64,000 bases of DNA, taken from Cycloclasticus sp. (GTDB lineage: Bacteria; Pseudomonadota; Gammaproteobacteria; Methylococcales; Cycloclasticaceae). Positions within the stretch are counted from its first letter, which is position 1. The number at the start of each line of letters is the position of its first letter. The notes beneath the pieces were generated by a model. The model did no database searches and was not told the DNA's origin. It saw only the letters and a program-made list of their open reading frames with translations. Location: the NCBI GenBank assembly GCA_002700385.1, contig PADC01000006.1, positions 62,001 through 126,000 of the forward strand, written 5' to 3'. A program made the position numbers and the translations under genes. Positions 1 to 8,533 of this stretch are shown piece after piece.

Positions 1-544
1 GGTGCTGAGCGTTATTTTCACGCTTAGCCCCATAACCGGGCTGATAAAAGTAGTATTGATCTGGTTCAATAGGTAATTGGTTATCGGCCTCATATTCCAA
101 CGCTAAACCGTAGCCCATTTCGTTCAATAGCGTTTTTTCAAATTGTCTTAATACCGCCTCTATGTTTTCTGTATTCGATAACGCTGTCAAACTCATATTA
201 AACATATCGAACAACCTCGGATGAGCATCATGTTTGTGAAAAAAATTTAAAATAAGCTCATTCATATAAAAACCACAATATAGAGAACGCCCTTTAAGCG
301 ATGGAAGTATGACCCGCTCGTCTACTGATGTCAGTGTTTTAAGGTCACTCTTTCCTACCCAGGATAAGGTTAATGATCGAAAGGGCTGTAGTAATGAGCC
401 GTATTTGGAGACAGTTGCTTTTGAACCTTTTGAAAGAATTGAAACAAGGCCGAAATCACGTGTAAAAACTTGATGAATAAGGCTGTTTTCTTTGAATGAT
501 TGGCTCTTTAAGATAAAACCGATTTGATGTTCAACTCGATTCAT
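1..544 (-). CDS. recO: DNA repair protein RecO (3' end outside window)
   Basis: RecO helps load RecA on SSB-coated single-stranded DNA in the RecFOR pathway of gap repair. About 181 codons are visible from an ATG at 544; the frame stays open to the left edge, so the C-terminal part is missing. The N-terminus reads MNRVEHQIGFILKSQSF and continues with the OB-fold pattern (a basic FTRDFGLVSILSKGSK stretch near residues 27-42), followed by the helical segment with LFDMFNMSL and the LALEYEADNQLPI region. It is the last gene of the lepA-lepB-DUF4845-rnc-era-recO string, the standard gammaproteobacterial order, 44 bp after era. Identity rests on sequence pattern plus this context. Confidence 0.9.
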   Translation of the reverse strand, partial: MNRVEHQIGFILKSQSFKENSLIHQVFTRDFGLVSILSKGSKATVSKYGSLLQPFRSLTLSWVGKSDLKTLTSVDERVILPSLKGRSLYCGFYMNELILNFFHKHDAHPRLFDMFNMSLTALSNTENIEAVLRQFEKTLLNEMGYGLALEYEADNQLPIEPDQYYFYQPGYGAKRENNAQH

Positions 545-588
545 CTTACCTATCAACTAAACATGAATGATTAAATCGGTAAAGCAAA

Positions 589-1491
589 TTACTCAACGTC
601 TCGGTAACCTAAACTGATAAGTTCGCGTTCATTATCAGACCAATTTTTTTTAACTTTAACCCACAAGTTGAGATAAACTTTTGTATCCAGCATTTTTTCT
701 ATATCTAAGCGTGCTTGCTGCCCAATTTCTTTTAGTCCAGCCCCTTTTTCGCCGATAACTATATTTTTTTGACCTTCTCGCTCAACCCAAATAACTGCGT
801 AAATTCGCGTTATTTTTTCTTCAACTTTATATTGGTCGATACTAATGCTCACGGAATGAGGGATCTCTTGACCTAACCGCCTGATCAACTTTTCACGAAT
901 AATTTCTGTCACCATAAAACGTTCAGAACTATCCGTAACTTGATCTTCTGGAAACATCAACTCTCCTTCGGGCAAAAGGTTGATCAGTAATTCTTCAAAT
1001 TCCCCTAGCTGCTTACCTGTTAAAGCGGAAATAGGAATAATTGATTTAAAATCGTGCTGAAGACTAATAGTCTGGATAAACGGTAACAACGCTTCCTTAT
1101 CATTGATTTTATCAATTTTATTAATCGCCAACACGACTGGCGCACCTTCGCTTTTTAATTTTTCAAGAATCGAAATATCAATGTTATCCCACTGCATATC
1201 GTCTTTGACCCAAACAATGACATCCACGCCCATCAAACTCGTATCAGCCGTTTTATTTAAGTATTTATTCAATGCCCTTTTACCGCCGAGGTGCATGCCG
1301 GGGGTATCAACGTAAACGACTTGCGAGTCTTCAGTCGTCTTAATACCTAAAATGCGATGACGCGTGGTTTGCGGTCTTCTAGAGGTGATACTAATTTTTT
1401 GCCCTAATAGCTTATTTAGCAGTGTTGATTTACCCGCATTTGGGGCGCCAATAAGAGCTACAAAGCCACTTTTAAACACTTGATTGGGCAT
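589..1491 (-). CDS. era: GTPase Era, 16S rRNA-binding ribosome assembly factor
   Basis: Era is an essential GTPase that binds the 3' end of 16S rRNA during 30S subunit maturation. The G1 loop GAPNAGKS is at residues 15-22, the G3 motif DTPG at 62-65 and the G4 motif NKID at 124-127. A C-terminal KH RNA-binding domain lies around residues 205-285 and includes VIGEKGAGLKEIG. The 300-residue length is normal for the family. The ATG overlaps the rnc stop by one base (TAATG), so translation is probably coupled to RNase III, as in many proteobacteria. Confidence 0.97.
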   Translation of the reverse strand: MPNQVFKSGFVALIGAPNAGKSTLLNKLLGQKISITSRRPQTTRHRILGIKTTEDSQVVYVDTPGMHLGGKRALNKYLNKTADTSLMGVDVIVWVKDDMQWDNIDISILEKLKSEGAPVVLAINKIDKINDKEALLPFIQTISLQHDFKSIIPISALTGKQLGEFEELLINLLPEGELMFPEDQVTDSSERFMVTEIIREKLIRRLGQEIPHSVSISIDQYKVEEKITRIYAVIWVEREGQKNIVIGEKGAGLKEIGQQARLDIEKMLDTKVYLNLWVKVKKNWSDNERELISLGYRDVE

Positions 1492-2162
1492 TAGCGTAAT
1501 TTCTCTAAAACTTGTGAGGCCGCTTTTTGTTCTGCTTTTTTTCGAGAACTTGCTGTTGCATACGTTGGTGGGTTAATGCCGATAACATCACATTCCACTT
1601 TAAATTGCTGGTCATGATCTAAACCCGAAGTAGATACCACCGTATATTTAGGAACGGCTACCCCTTTGGCTTGTAAATATTCTTGCAGCTGAGTTTTAGG
1701 GTCTTTTGTAGCCGTTTCTATCGTTAACTCGTCGAGTTGTTGTTTAAAGATGCTAAGCACCCAAGATGTGGTTTGGCGGAGTCCTTTATCTTTATACATC
1801 GCGCCGATTATAGCCTCTACTGCATCTGATAAAATTGAAGCCCGGCGCTTTCCACCACTTTTCATTTCTCCTTGACCAAGCACTAATTCATCACTGATAT
1901 CCAGCTTTTTTGCAATATTAGCCAACGAATCCCTATTAACAAGATGAGCCCTTAAACGACTCATAACCCCTTCATCAACGTTTGGGAAACGCGTGTAAAT
2001 TTCATCGGCTATGATAAAACCTAAAATAGAATCGCCCAAAAACTCTAAGCGTTCATTATTGTTTGCTCCAATACTGCGATGCGTTAATGCCTGCTCTAAA
2101 AGAGCATGGTCTTCAAAATGGGCCTTTATTTTCTTTTGTAGCCTATTAACGTCAAAACTCAA
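1491..2162 (-). CDS. rnc: Ribonuclease III
   Basis: RNase III cleaves double-stranded RNA, including the rRNA precursor and structured mRNAs. The RNase III signature NERLEFLGDSIL is at residues 36-47 and carries the catalytic acidic residues; the second acidic cluster is in ILSDAVEAIIGAMY near 110-123. A double-stranded RNA-binding domain fills about 153-222, with the conserved ASSRKKAEQKAAS helix. Length 223 is typical. The start is TTG at 2162, preceded by a purine-rich AAAGAGA; no in-frame ATG nearby fits the conserved N-terminus. It lies between the DUF4845 gene and era. Confidence 0.96.
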   Translation of the reverse strand: MSFDVNRLQKKIKAHFEDHALLEQALTHRSIGANNNERLEFLGDSILGFIIADEIYTRFPNVDEGVMSRLRAHLVNRDSLANIAKKLDISDELVLGQGEMKSGGKRRASILSDAVEAIIGAMYKDKGLRQTTSWVLSIFKQQLDELTIETATKDPKTQLQEYLQAKGVAVPKYTVVSTSGLDHDQQFKVECDVIGINPPTYATASSRKKAEQKAASQVLEKLR

Positions 2163-2192
2163 TGTGCCATCTCTTTATCAATCGAATGAACG

Positions 2193-2561
2193 CTACAGAG
2201 CCACTTCAAATTCATCGCTAAATGACAAAATAAGATCAATATTGCCTATATAATCTTTACGCACTTCGTATTCAACTTTTACGGTGATATCACTTATTGA
2301 GCGATTTATTTTCGCATCTTTCGCTCTAATGCTGGTGACCTGGTTCATGTCTAATTTCTTTTCAAATAAGTTCCTTATTTGACTAACGCTCATTCTTTTT
2401 ATCTCATGATCCGTTTCTATTGCTTCAAGTGACTTTTTAACAGCCAAGTTCTCCATGTAAACAGGAAACACTTTCAATATACTGAGAGTAATCATTCCAA
2501 TAATGGCAAAAACTATAATAAGCCCCATTAAGGTAAATCCCTTTTGTTTAGCTAAATGCAT
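2193..2561 (-). CDS. DUF4845 protein with prepilin-like N-terminus
   Basis: A 122-residue protein of the DUF4845 family, whose members usually sit between lepB and rnc in gammaproteobacteria; its function is not established. A short basic leader (MHLAKQKG) is followed by FTLMG and one hydrophobic helix to about residue 32, then a soluble domain. The leader looks like a type IV prepilin peptidase site (G before FTL), but position +5 is glycine rather than the usual glutamate. The rest, with KVFPVYMENLAVKKSLEAIE and a C-terminal beta-rich region, should face the periplasm. It may be a pilin-like accessory or simply a single-pass membrane protein; the sequence alone does not decide. Confidence 0.8.
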   Translation of the reverse strand: MHLAKQKGFTLMGLIIVFAIIGMITLSILKVFPVYMENLAVKKSLEAIETDHEIKRMSVSQIRNLFEKKLDMNQVTSIRAKDAKINRSISDITVKVEYEVRKDYIGNIDLILSFSDEFEVAL

Positions 2562-2581
2562 ATTATTTGCTCCTTTTATAA

Positions 2582-3355
2582 TTAATGTAATGTGTTGCCT
2601 AACCTTTTCCAGTTAACTCCATTATGGCTCGCGTCCCAATTCATCCATATCATGACAGCTTTACCCACGATATTTTCTTCTGGCACGGTCCCCCAATAGC
2701 GACTATCGTTACTATTGTCTCTATTGTCACCCATCAGGAAATAATGCCCTTCAGGCACAATCATTTCACCCTCTACCGAGGGGCGCTCTTGCATCACCAA
2801 TATGTCATACTCATGAGAGCCAAGCACCTCACGTTGCCGCAAGGCATTGGTCATGTTTTTCCCTTGCCCAAACCCTTCATACAAACCTAACGGTGTTTGT
2901 GTAATGCGCTCACCATTGATATAAATATGCTTATCAAAATAACCCACTTTATCACCGGGTAAAGCCACCACACGCTTAATATAGTCTAAAGAAGGGTCTT
3001 TAGGGTAGCGAAACACCATGATATCACCGCGCTCAGGCTTATCGACATCGATAATTTTAGTGTTCAAAACCGGTAGCCTGACGCCATATGAAAATTTATT
3101 GACTAAAATAAAGTCACCTATGAGCAAGGTTGGCATCATTGAACTGGATGGAATTCTGAAAGGTTCAACTATAAAAGAACGCAAAACCAGCACAAATAAA
3201 AGCACTGGGAAAAAAGATTTTGAATATTCAACAATCAACGGTTCTTTACGGTCTGATGAATCTTTCTTACGCTGTTTCAAAAGCCAATAAATACCCGCGA
3301 CAACCCCCGTCACCAAGGTTGCCAGAGTGAGCGCAGCAGAAAAATCAAAATGCAT
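2582..3355 (-). CDS. lepB: Signal peptidase I
   Basis: LepB removes signal peptides from secreted proteins at the periplasmic face of the inner membrane by a Ser/Lys dyad. The nucleophile Ser72 is in RIPSSSMMPTLLIGD and the general base Lys127 in LDYIKRVVALPGDK; the conserved GDNRDNSNDSRYWG box near the C-terminus is also present. Two hydrophobic segments (about residues 8-26 and 48-62) anchor the protein. Length 257 is shorter than the E. coli enzyme (324) but normal for many gammaproteobacteria. The ATG directly follows the lepA stop, so the two genes are co-transcribed. Confidence 0.97.
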   Translation of the reverse strand: MHFDFSAALTLATLVTGVVAGIYWLLKQRKKDSSDRKEPLIVEYSKSFFPVLLFVLVLRSFIVEPFRIPSSSMMPTLLIGDFILVNKFSYGVRLPVLNTKIIDVDKPERGDIMVFRYPKDPSLDYIKRVVALPGDKVGYFDKHIYINGERITQTPLGLYEGFGQGKNMTNALRQREVLGSHEYDILVMQERPSVEGEMIVPEGHYFLMGDNRDNSNDSRYWGTVPEENIVGKAVMIWMNWDASHNGVNWKRLGNTLH

Positions 3356-5173
3356 CTACTCGCTCCCTAATTTTAAAACGGTTAAAAATGCATCTTGTGG
3401 AATTTCAACATTGCCTACTTGCTTCATACGTTTTTTGCCTGCTTTTTGTTTTTCTAATAATTTACGCTTACGAGATACATCCCCCCCGTAACATTTCGCC
3501 GTGACATTTTTTCGCAGTGCCTTTACAGACGATCTTGCAATGATTTTGGCACCAATAGCCGCTTGAATTGCGATTTCAAACATTTGACGGGGAATAAGCT
3601 CTTTCATTTTATCAACCAATTCACGACCACGAACCTGACTGATATCACGATGAACAATTAAAGATAGCGCATCCACTCGATCCCCATTAATTAAAACATC
3701 CAGTTTAACCAGTGGTTCAGCCTGAAAGCGTTTAAATTCATACTCAAACGACGCGTAACCCCGGCTGACCGACTTTAAGCGATCAAAAAAATCGAGCACC
3801 ACTTCACTCATTGGCATTTCATAACTGAGAGAAACCTGTTTACCCATGTATTGCATTTTTGTTTGCACACCACGCTTATCGATACACAAGGTGATCACAT
3901 TTCCCAAATACTCTTGTGGTACGAGAATATGTGCTTCAATAATCGGTTCACGAATTTCAGCCACCGTTGAAATATCAGGTAATTTTGCTGGATTATCTAC
4001 CTCAACGATATCGCCATTATTCAGCAACACTTCATAAACAACTGTCGGGGCTGTGGTAATGAGATCTAGATCGTACTCACGCTCCAGTCTTTCTTGGATA
4101 ATCTCCATATGGAGCATCCCCAAAAATCCGCAACGAAAACCAAAGCCGAGTGCATCCGATGTTTCGGGTTCATAATTTAATGACGCATCGTTAAGTTTTA
4201 ATTTATTAAGCGCTTCTCTAAGGTTTTCGTAATCATTAGAGCTAGTTGGGAACAACCCAGCAAACACACGCGCTTGAACTGTTTTGAAACCCGGCAGTGA
4301 ATCTTCAGCAGGTTGCTTGGTTGAGGTAATGGTGTCACCAACTGGTGCACCATAGATATCCTTAATCCCAGCCACCATGAAGCCTACATCGCCAGGATAT
4401 AGCGTATCCAAGACTTCTCTTTTCGGGGTAAAAACACCGACCTGATCCACCAAATGAATATCATTGGATGACATCATTTTAATTTTTTGCTTTTTGGTTA
4501 TTGTTCCATTAACAACACGAATTAAAGAAACTACGCCCAGGTAATTATCAAACCATGAATCAATGATCAATGCTTGCAGTGGTGCATCAGGGTCACCTTT
4601 CGGGGCAGGTACATTTTTTACAATCTCTTCCAATACCAACTCCACACCCAACCCTGTTTTAGCACTAATTTGTGGCGCTTCTATGGCTTCTATACCAATA
4701 ATTTCTTCAACCTCTTCAGCAACGCGTTCCGGTTCAGCGGAAGGCAAATCAATCTTATTTAAGACAGGTAACACTTCTAAACCTAACTCTATGGCGGTAT
4801 AACAATTTGCAACACTTTGAGCCTCAACTCCTTGTGCTGCATCAACCACCAGCAAAGCACCTTCACAAGCAGCTAAAGAGCGAGACACTTCATAGGAAAA
4901 GTCAACATGGCCCGGTGTATCAATGAAGTTTAGGCGATAGGTTTTACCATCTTTCGCTGTGTAATGGAGTGTTACGCTCTGTGCCTTGATAGTAATACCT
5001 CGCTCACGCTCAATATCCATCGAATCAAGGACCTGTGCTTCCATTTCTCTTTCGCTCAACCCTCCACAAAGATGGATCAAACGATCGGCAAGTGTTGATT
5101 TCCCATGGTCTATATGGGCAATTATAGAAAAATTTCTTGTTAGGTTAATGTCAGGCACGTTTTCACTCGTCAA
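3356..5173 (-). CDS. lepA: Elongation factor 4 (LepA)
   Basis: LepA/EF4 is a ribosome-bound translational GTPase linked to 30S biogenesis and to translation under stress. The G1 motif AHIDHGKST is at residues 19-27, followed by DTPGHVDFS and NKIDLP, then the EF-G-like domains and the LepA-specific C-terminus ([11 protein letters not shown]). At 605 aa it is slightly longer than the E. coli protein (599). The open frame starts with TTG at 5173, which has no clear Shine-Dalgarno; an in-frame GTG five codons on (5158) is preceded by GAGTGA and could be the real start. It is the first gene of lepA-lepB-DUF4845-rnc-era-recO. Confidence 0.97.
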   Translation of the reverse strand: MTSENVPDINLTRNFSIIAHIDHGKSTLADRLIHLCGGLSEREMEAQVLDSMDIERERGITIKAQSVTLHYTAKDGKTYRLNFIDTPGHVDFSYEVSRSLAACEGALLVVDAAQGVEAQSVANCYTAIELGLEVLPVLNKIDLPSAEPERVAEEVEEIIGIEAIEAPQISAKTGLGVELVLEEIVKNVPAPKGDPDAPLQALIIDSWFDNYLGVVSLIRVVNGTITKKQKIKMMSSNDIHLVDQVGVFTPKREVLDTLYPGDVGFMVAGIKDIYGAPVGDTITSTKQPAEDSLPGFKTVQARVFAGLFPTSSNDYENLREALNKLKLNDASLNYEPETSDALGFGFRCGFLGMLHMEIIQERLEREYDLDLITTAPTVVYEVLLNNGDIVEVDNPAKLPDISTVAEIREPIIEAHILVPQEYLGNVITLCIDKRGVQTKMQYMGKQVSLSYEMPMSEVVLDFFDRLKSVSRGYASFEYEFKRFQAEPLVKLDVLINGDRVDALSLIVHRDISQVRGRELVDKMKELIPRQMFEIAIQAAIGAKIIARSSVKALRKNVTAKCYGGDVSRKRKLLEKQKAGKKRMKQVGNVEIPQDAFLTVLKLGSE

Positions 5174-5196
5174 TCAAGGTCAAGTAGACCCAATAT

Positions 5197-5225
5197 GTAT
5201 TAAATAATCAGCTAGGCGATATCAA
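5197..5225 (-). promoter_or_regulatory. Candidate promoter of the lepA operon
   Basis: On the minus strand TTGATA (5220-5225) is followed after 17 bases by TAATAC (5197-5202), upstream of lepA and just after the mucD terminator hairpin. The -35 box is good and the -10 box weak. The position between a terminator and the first gene of an operon supports it. Confidence 0.35.
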
Positions 5226-5234
5226 TTCAATTAG

Positions 5235-5264
5235 CTAAAAACGCCTCATAAGAGGCGTTTTTAG
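5235..5264 (-). terminator. Perfect hairpin terminator after mucD
   Basis: CTAAAAACGCCTC and its exact reverse complement form a 13-bp perfect stem with a 4-base loop. The GC-rich core is flanked by A and T runs on either side, so it can act as a rho-independent terminator in both directions. It lies 22 bp after the mucD stop and separates the rpoE operon from the lepA operon. Confidence 0.9.
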
Positions 5265-5286
5265 TAAAGCCGGTCTATTGTACCTA

Positions 5287-6684
5287 TTATTTCTTCAAAG
5301 CGAGGAAAATTGGGTTCCCTTGCCGATTAATTAACACTGATATAAACGTACCCTCTTTAATTTTGTTACTCAGTTCTTTAATTTGATAAATATTTTTTAC
5401 AACCTGTCCATCCATCTGCATGATAATATCGCCGGGGCGAATACCTGCTCTTGATGCAACGCCCTCGCTAACAGACTCAACCATCACACCTTCGTCCTTG
5501 AAACCTAATTTTTCTCGGGCTTCTTTGCTAAGGTTTTTAATCGTCATGCCCAGAACAGTATCTGATTTAGCTTCAGTTTTTACATTCGCGATTAACTGCT
5601 CATCTTCAGGCAAATTTTCCAACGCAACAGATAATGTTTTAGTTTTTTTATTGCGAATGATCTTTACCTGTGCTTTATTTGAAATATTAGCTGCGCCAAC
5701 AAGAGGAGGTAAGGCTGACGAACGACTGATACTTTCGCCATTAAAGGCGATAATGACATCACCAACTTGGATGCCTGCCTTTTCAGCTGGACTTTTTGGA
5801 ATCACTTGAGCCACCAAAGCACCTTGCGGTTTATCCATATTAAAGGATTCAGCCAATTCACGTGTCACATCTTGAATACGGACACCTAGCCACCCTCTCA
5901 CCACATGCCCAGATTCTTTTAATTGTTGACTCACGTTAAGTGCCACATCAATCGGAATCGCAAAGGACAGCCCCATAAACCCACCTGAACGGCTATATAT
6001 TTGGGAATTAATGCCGACGACCTCTCCGTCTAGATTAAACAAAGGCCCCCCGGAATTTCCCGGATTAATCGCAACATCTGTTTGAATAAAGGGAACATAA
6101 TTTTCATTTGGCAAACTTCGGCCTTTTGCACTCACAATCCCGGCTGTTACCGAACTATCAAAGCCAAATGGCGAGCCAATGGCAAAGACCCACTCCCCCA
6201 CTTTTAATTCCTTTGATGAGCCAAGCTTCACAACAGGGAGAGCTTGTGCTTCAACTTTAAGCAAAGCCACATCAGTACGCTCATCACTACCGATTAACTC
6301 AGCTTTAAGTTCTCTGCGATCTTGCAACCGGACAAAAATTTCATCGGCATTTTTTACAACATGGTGATTCGTCAACACAAAACCATCTTTAGAGATAATA
6401 AAACCAGATCCTAGTGAACGACTTTCTTGCTGACGAGGCCTTGACCCACGCCCTCCAAAAAAATGCCTTAATAAATCGCCATAAGGTTGGTTTTCTGGAA
6501 ACTCAAAACCATCAGGCAAGGCGCTTTGTCGCTGCATTTTTTGCGTGGTGCTAATGTTGACAACAGCCTGACTGTTCTTTTCAACAAGTGACGTAAAATC
6601 GGGCAAGTTATTTGCACTGACTTTAGAGAAACAAACACATAGCAGCAGTGAAAAAACAAGATATCGACTAAAACTCATTGGCAT
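5287..6684 (-). CDS. mucD: Periplasmic serine protease MucD/DegP family (Do)
   Basis: An HtrA-type periplasmic protease and chaperone that degrades misfolded envelope proteins. A signal peptide covers about residues 1-24 (hydrophobic core LVFSLLLCVCFS, then SANN). The catalytic triad is visible: His108 in TNHHVV, Asp138 in ERTDVALLKV and Ser210 in NPGNSGGPLF. Two PDZ domains follow (about 250-345 and 370-460), the second containing the carboxylate-binding-type MVESVSEGVASRAGIRPGD. Length 465 and position after rpoE-rseA-rseC match MucD rather than DegS, which has one PDZ and an anchor. ATG at 6684 has GGAGA five bases upstream. Probably controlled by sigma-E through its operon. Confidence 0.95.
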   Translation of the reverse strand: MPMSFSRYLVFSLLLCVCFSKVSANNLPDFTSLVEKNSQAVVNISTTQKMQRQSALPDGFEFPENQPYGDLLRHFFGGRGSRPRQQESRSLGSGFIISKDGFVLTNHHVVKNADEIFVRLQDRRELKAELIGSDERTDVALLKVEAQALPVVKLGSSKELKVGEWVFAIGSPFGFDSSVTAGIVSAKGRSLPNENYVPFIQTDVAINPGNSGGPLFNLDGEVVGINSQIYSRSGGFMGLSFAIPIDVALNVSQQLKESGHVVRGWLGVRIQDVTRELAESFNMDKPQGALVAQVIPKSPAEKAGIQVGDVIIAFNGESISRSSALPPLVGAANISNKAQVKIIRNKKTKTLSVALENLPEDEQLIANVKTEAKSDTVLGMTIKNLSKEAREKLGFKDEGVMVESVSEGVASRAGIRPGDIIMQMDGQVVKNIYQIKELSNKIKEGTFISVLINRQGNPIFLALKK

Positions 6685-6726
6685 AAAAGTCTCCTTAATA
6701 TGATGATTCCTCAGACATGAGGGAAA

Positions 6727-7170
6727 TTAAACTTTTTTCAAGATAACGGGATGAAATTTTTTAGGGTCAAAAAACTGTTGAATTAAGTTTTTGATCAAAT
6801 AATAACAACCAACGAAACCGCTAAGAGCGAATGCTATGGACAGCAATTCACTTTCAACATTCAGCGCACTCCCCAAATATTGTCCAAAGAGTGCAAATAA
6901 AAATAACACGCACAAAGGCAAAAAATAAATGAGACCTGTTAACCCCAAAAAAACAGTCTCCTTCATGCCAACAACCACTTGATCACCTTGTTTTAAATGA
7001 AGCTTTGAATGAATGTTAAGTTCGATTTGTTTTGCACCAAAAAATTTTGACAAGACTGAGGTGCCGCACGAATTCACTTCATGACAATTGTGGCAACTTG
7101 GTCGCTGAGTGGTTACCACACTGGCCCAATCATCATGAACCGACTGTACCGTTGCAATTTCTTCAATCAT
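6727..7170 (-). CDS. rseC: SoxR-reducing/RseC (MucC) family membrane protein
   Basis: RseC/MucC is an inner-membrane protein encoded with rpoE; it modulates sigma-E and, in E. coli, also contributes to the system that reduces SoxR. A cytoplasmic N-terminus carries the conserved cysteine cluster SCHNCHEVNSCG (Cys26, Cys29, Cys35), followed by two adjacent membrane helices (about residues 77-95 and 102-124) and a basic tail. Length 147 is normal. It follows rseA after a 105-bp gap in the place where rseB would normally lie between them; no rseB is present. Confidence 0.9.
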   Translation of the reverse strand: MIEEIATVQSVHDDWASVVTTQRPSCHNCHEVNSCGTSVLSKFFGAKQIELNIHSKLHLKQGDQVVVGMKETVFLGLTGLIYFLPLCVLFLFALFGQYLGSALNVESELLSIAFALSGFVGCYYLIKNLIQQFFDPKKFHPVILKKV

Positions 7171-7275
7171 CTCTCATCTCAATCAATGGATATAAAATCT
7201 ATGTTTTCGTGATGTTCAGATAAAACCATTGAGGTCACTCTTTGTTATAGCCCTTATGTCAAAGTAATTTTCTGA

Positions 7276-7770
7276 TTACTTCTCAAAGGTCACTTGTTGA
7301 GGCAATAAAACCGTATTGGTTTCTATAACTTCCTCATCAATTTCTTCCTCAAGGGCCAACCTTTCTTTTTGCTCATCTTCCGATGAAACAATTGAATAAG
7401 GAGCCGATACAGATGGCGAATATGGTTCAGATACCGATGACTTAAAGAGGTCAGCATCAAAAATCAAGACGGTCAAAAAGGCAACAGAAGCGGCTAACGC
7501 AAGAGCAACGGGCGTTTTGATGATCGAGTTCTTATGATCCGGCGCCAGGATAGTGGGTTCAGCAACAAGTTTTTCCTGAATATTTTTCAGAAAGACTTCA
7601 TTCCCTACCTGAGGAGCATCATGAATCACATCACGAATAAGTGCATATCGATCCAACTTATCATGCAGCTTTTTGTTATTATCAAATTCTTTTATCAATG
7701 AGATGGTTTCTTTTTCAGAAAGCTCATTATCAAGTAATGATGACAGTCTTTCGTTATGCTCTTCAGTCAT
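7276..7770 (-). CDS. rseA: Sigma-E anti-sigma factor RseA (MucA), short periplasmic domain
   Basis: An inner-membrane anti-sigma factor that holds RpoE inactive until stepwise proteolysis releases it. The N-terminal domain (about residues 1-70, starting EHNERLSSLLDNELSE) is the typical sigma-E-binding RseA fold. One membrane helix spans roughly 86-105. The periplasmic tail is only about 59 residues and strongly acidic (EDEQKERLALEEEIDEE), clearly shorter than in E. coli RseA (216 aa in total). The ATG has AGGAA upstream and lies 18 bp after rpoE. With rseB missing, the RseB-binding part may also be absent; that is inference. Confidence 0.88.
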   Translation of the reverse strand: MTEEHNERLSSLLDNELSEKETISLIKEFDNNKKLHDKLDRYALIRDVIHDAPQVGNEVFLKNIQEKLVAEPTILAPDHKNSIIKTPVALALAASVAFLTVLIFDADLFKSSVSEPYSPSVSAPYSIVSSEDEQKERLALEEEIDEEVIETNTVLLPQQVTFEK

Positions 7771-7788
7771 TAAGTATTCCTCACCGCT

Positions 7789-8361
7789 TTATTTGAGCAA
7801 AGGCTCTAAAATTTTATCGACCGCTTCTCGCGCTCTAAATATTCTTGATCTAACCGTACCCACTGGGCAATCCATTTTTTTGGCAATTTGTTCATAACTC
7901 ATACCCTCTAATTCTCGGTACTTAATTGCACTTTTTAACTCTTCTGGCAGGCTTTCAATTGCCTGCTGGATAGTTTTTCTAATTTCGTCACTTAACGCTA
8001 AATGCTCTGGTGTATCCGTTTCTTTCAGCTTAAATGCTTCTTCAAAATTCTCTGCATCACTCACTTCTACCTCATAATCAGATGACCTTCTTGATCTGGA
8101 TACCAGATAGTTCTTTGCTGTATTCACTGCAATGCGATACAGCCACGTATAAAAAGCACTTTCACCTCTAAAACCGGGTAATGCTTTGTATGCTTTTATA
8201 AAAGCCTCTTGAGCAACATCTTGTGCATCACTGGCATCACGGACATATCGGCTAACTAATTGAATAATACGTTGCTGATATTTGATGACCAACTTATCAA
8301 AAGCTTTTTTATCTCCTTCCTTAATAAGCGCTATTAAAATTTGATCGTTCTGGTCAGACAT
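7789..8361 (-). CDS. rpoE: RNA polymerase sigma factor RpoE (sigma-24, AlgU)
   Basis: An ECF sigma factor that directs the envelope stress regulon. Region 2 is visible as LVIKYQQRIIQLVSRYVRD plus the ALPGFRGESAFYTWLYRIA stretch, and region 4 as YEQIAKKMDCPVGTVRSRIFRAREA. I place the start at the ATG at 8361 (MSDQNDQ), because AGGG lies 7 bases upstream and the N-terminus then matches the family; an upstream in-frame ATG at 8385 adds eight residues but has no ribosome site. It is divergent from nadB, the standard gammaproteobacterial arrangement. Confidence 0.96.
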   Translation of the reverse strand: MSDQNDQILIALIKEGDKKAFDKLVIKYQQRIIQLVSRYVRDASDAQDVAQEAFIKAYKALPGFRGESAFYTWLYRIAVNTAKNYLVSRSRRSSDYEVEVSDAENFEEAFKLKETDTPEHLALSDEIRKTIQQAIESLPEELKSAIKYRELEGMSYEQIAKKMDCPVGTVRSRIFRAREAVDKILEPLLK

Positions 8362-8533
8362 AAACAACCCTATAGCTCTGACCATAAAACCGAAACACTT
8401 GCCATAATGACAACGGTGAAAAGGAGTAGTTCAATTGTTGAGAATAAATAATCAATTTCTTGCTTAATCCGTGTAAAGTATTAATGTTGTGCCATTATGA
8501 CCTTTTAGCGCAAGCCTAATCAAATTTAATACT

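Noticed and set aside
8386-8533. GAACT (8428-8432, minus) with TCATT 17 bases on, as a sigma-E autoregulatory promoter for rpoE
   Set aside because: Both boxes match the sigma-E consensus poorly and the spacing is off by about one base; not better than chance.
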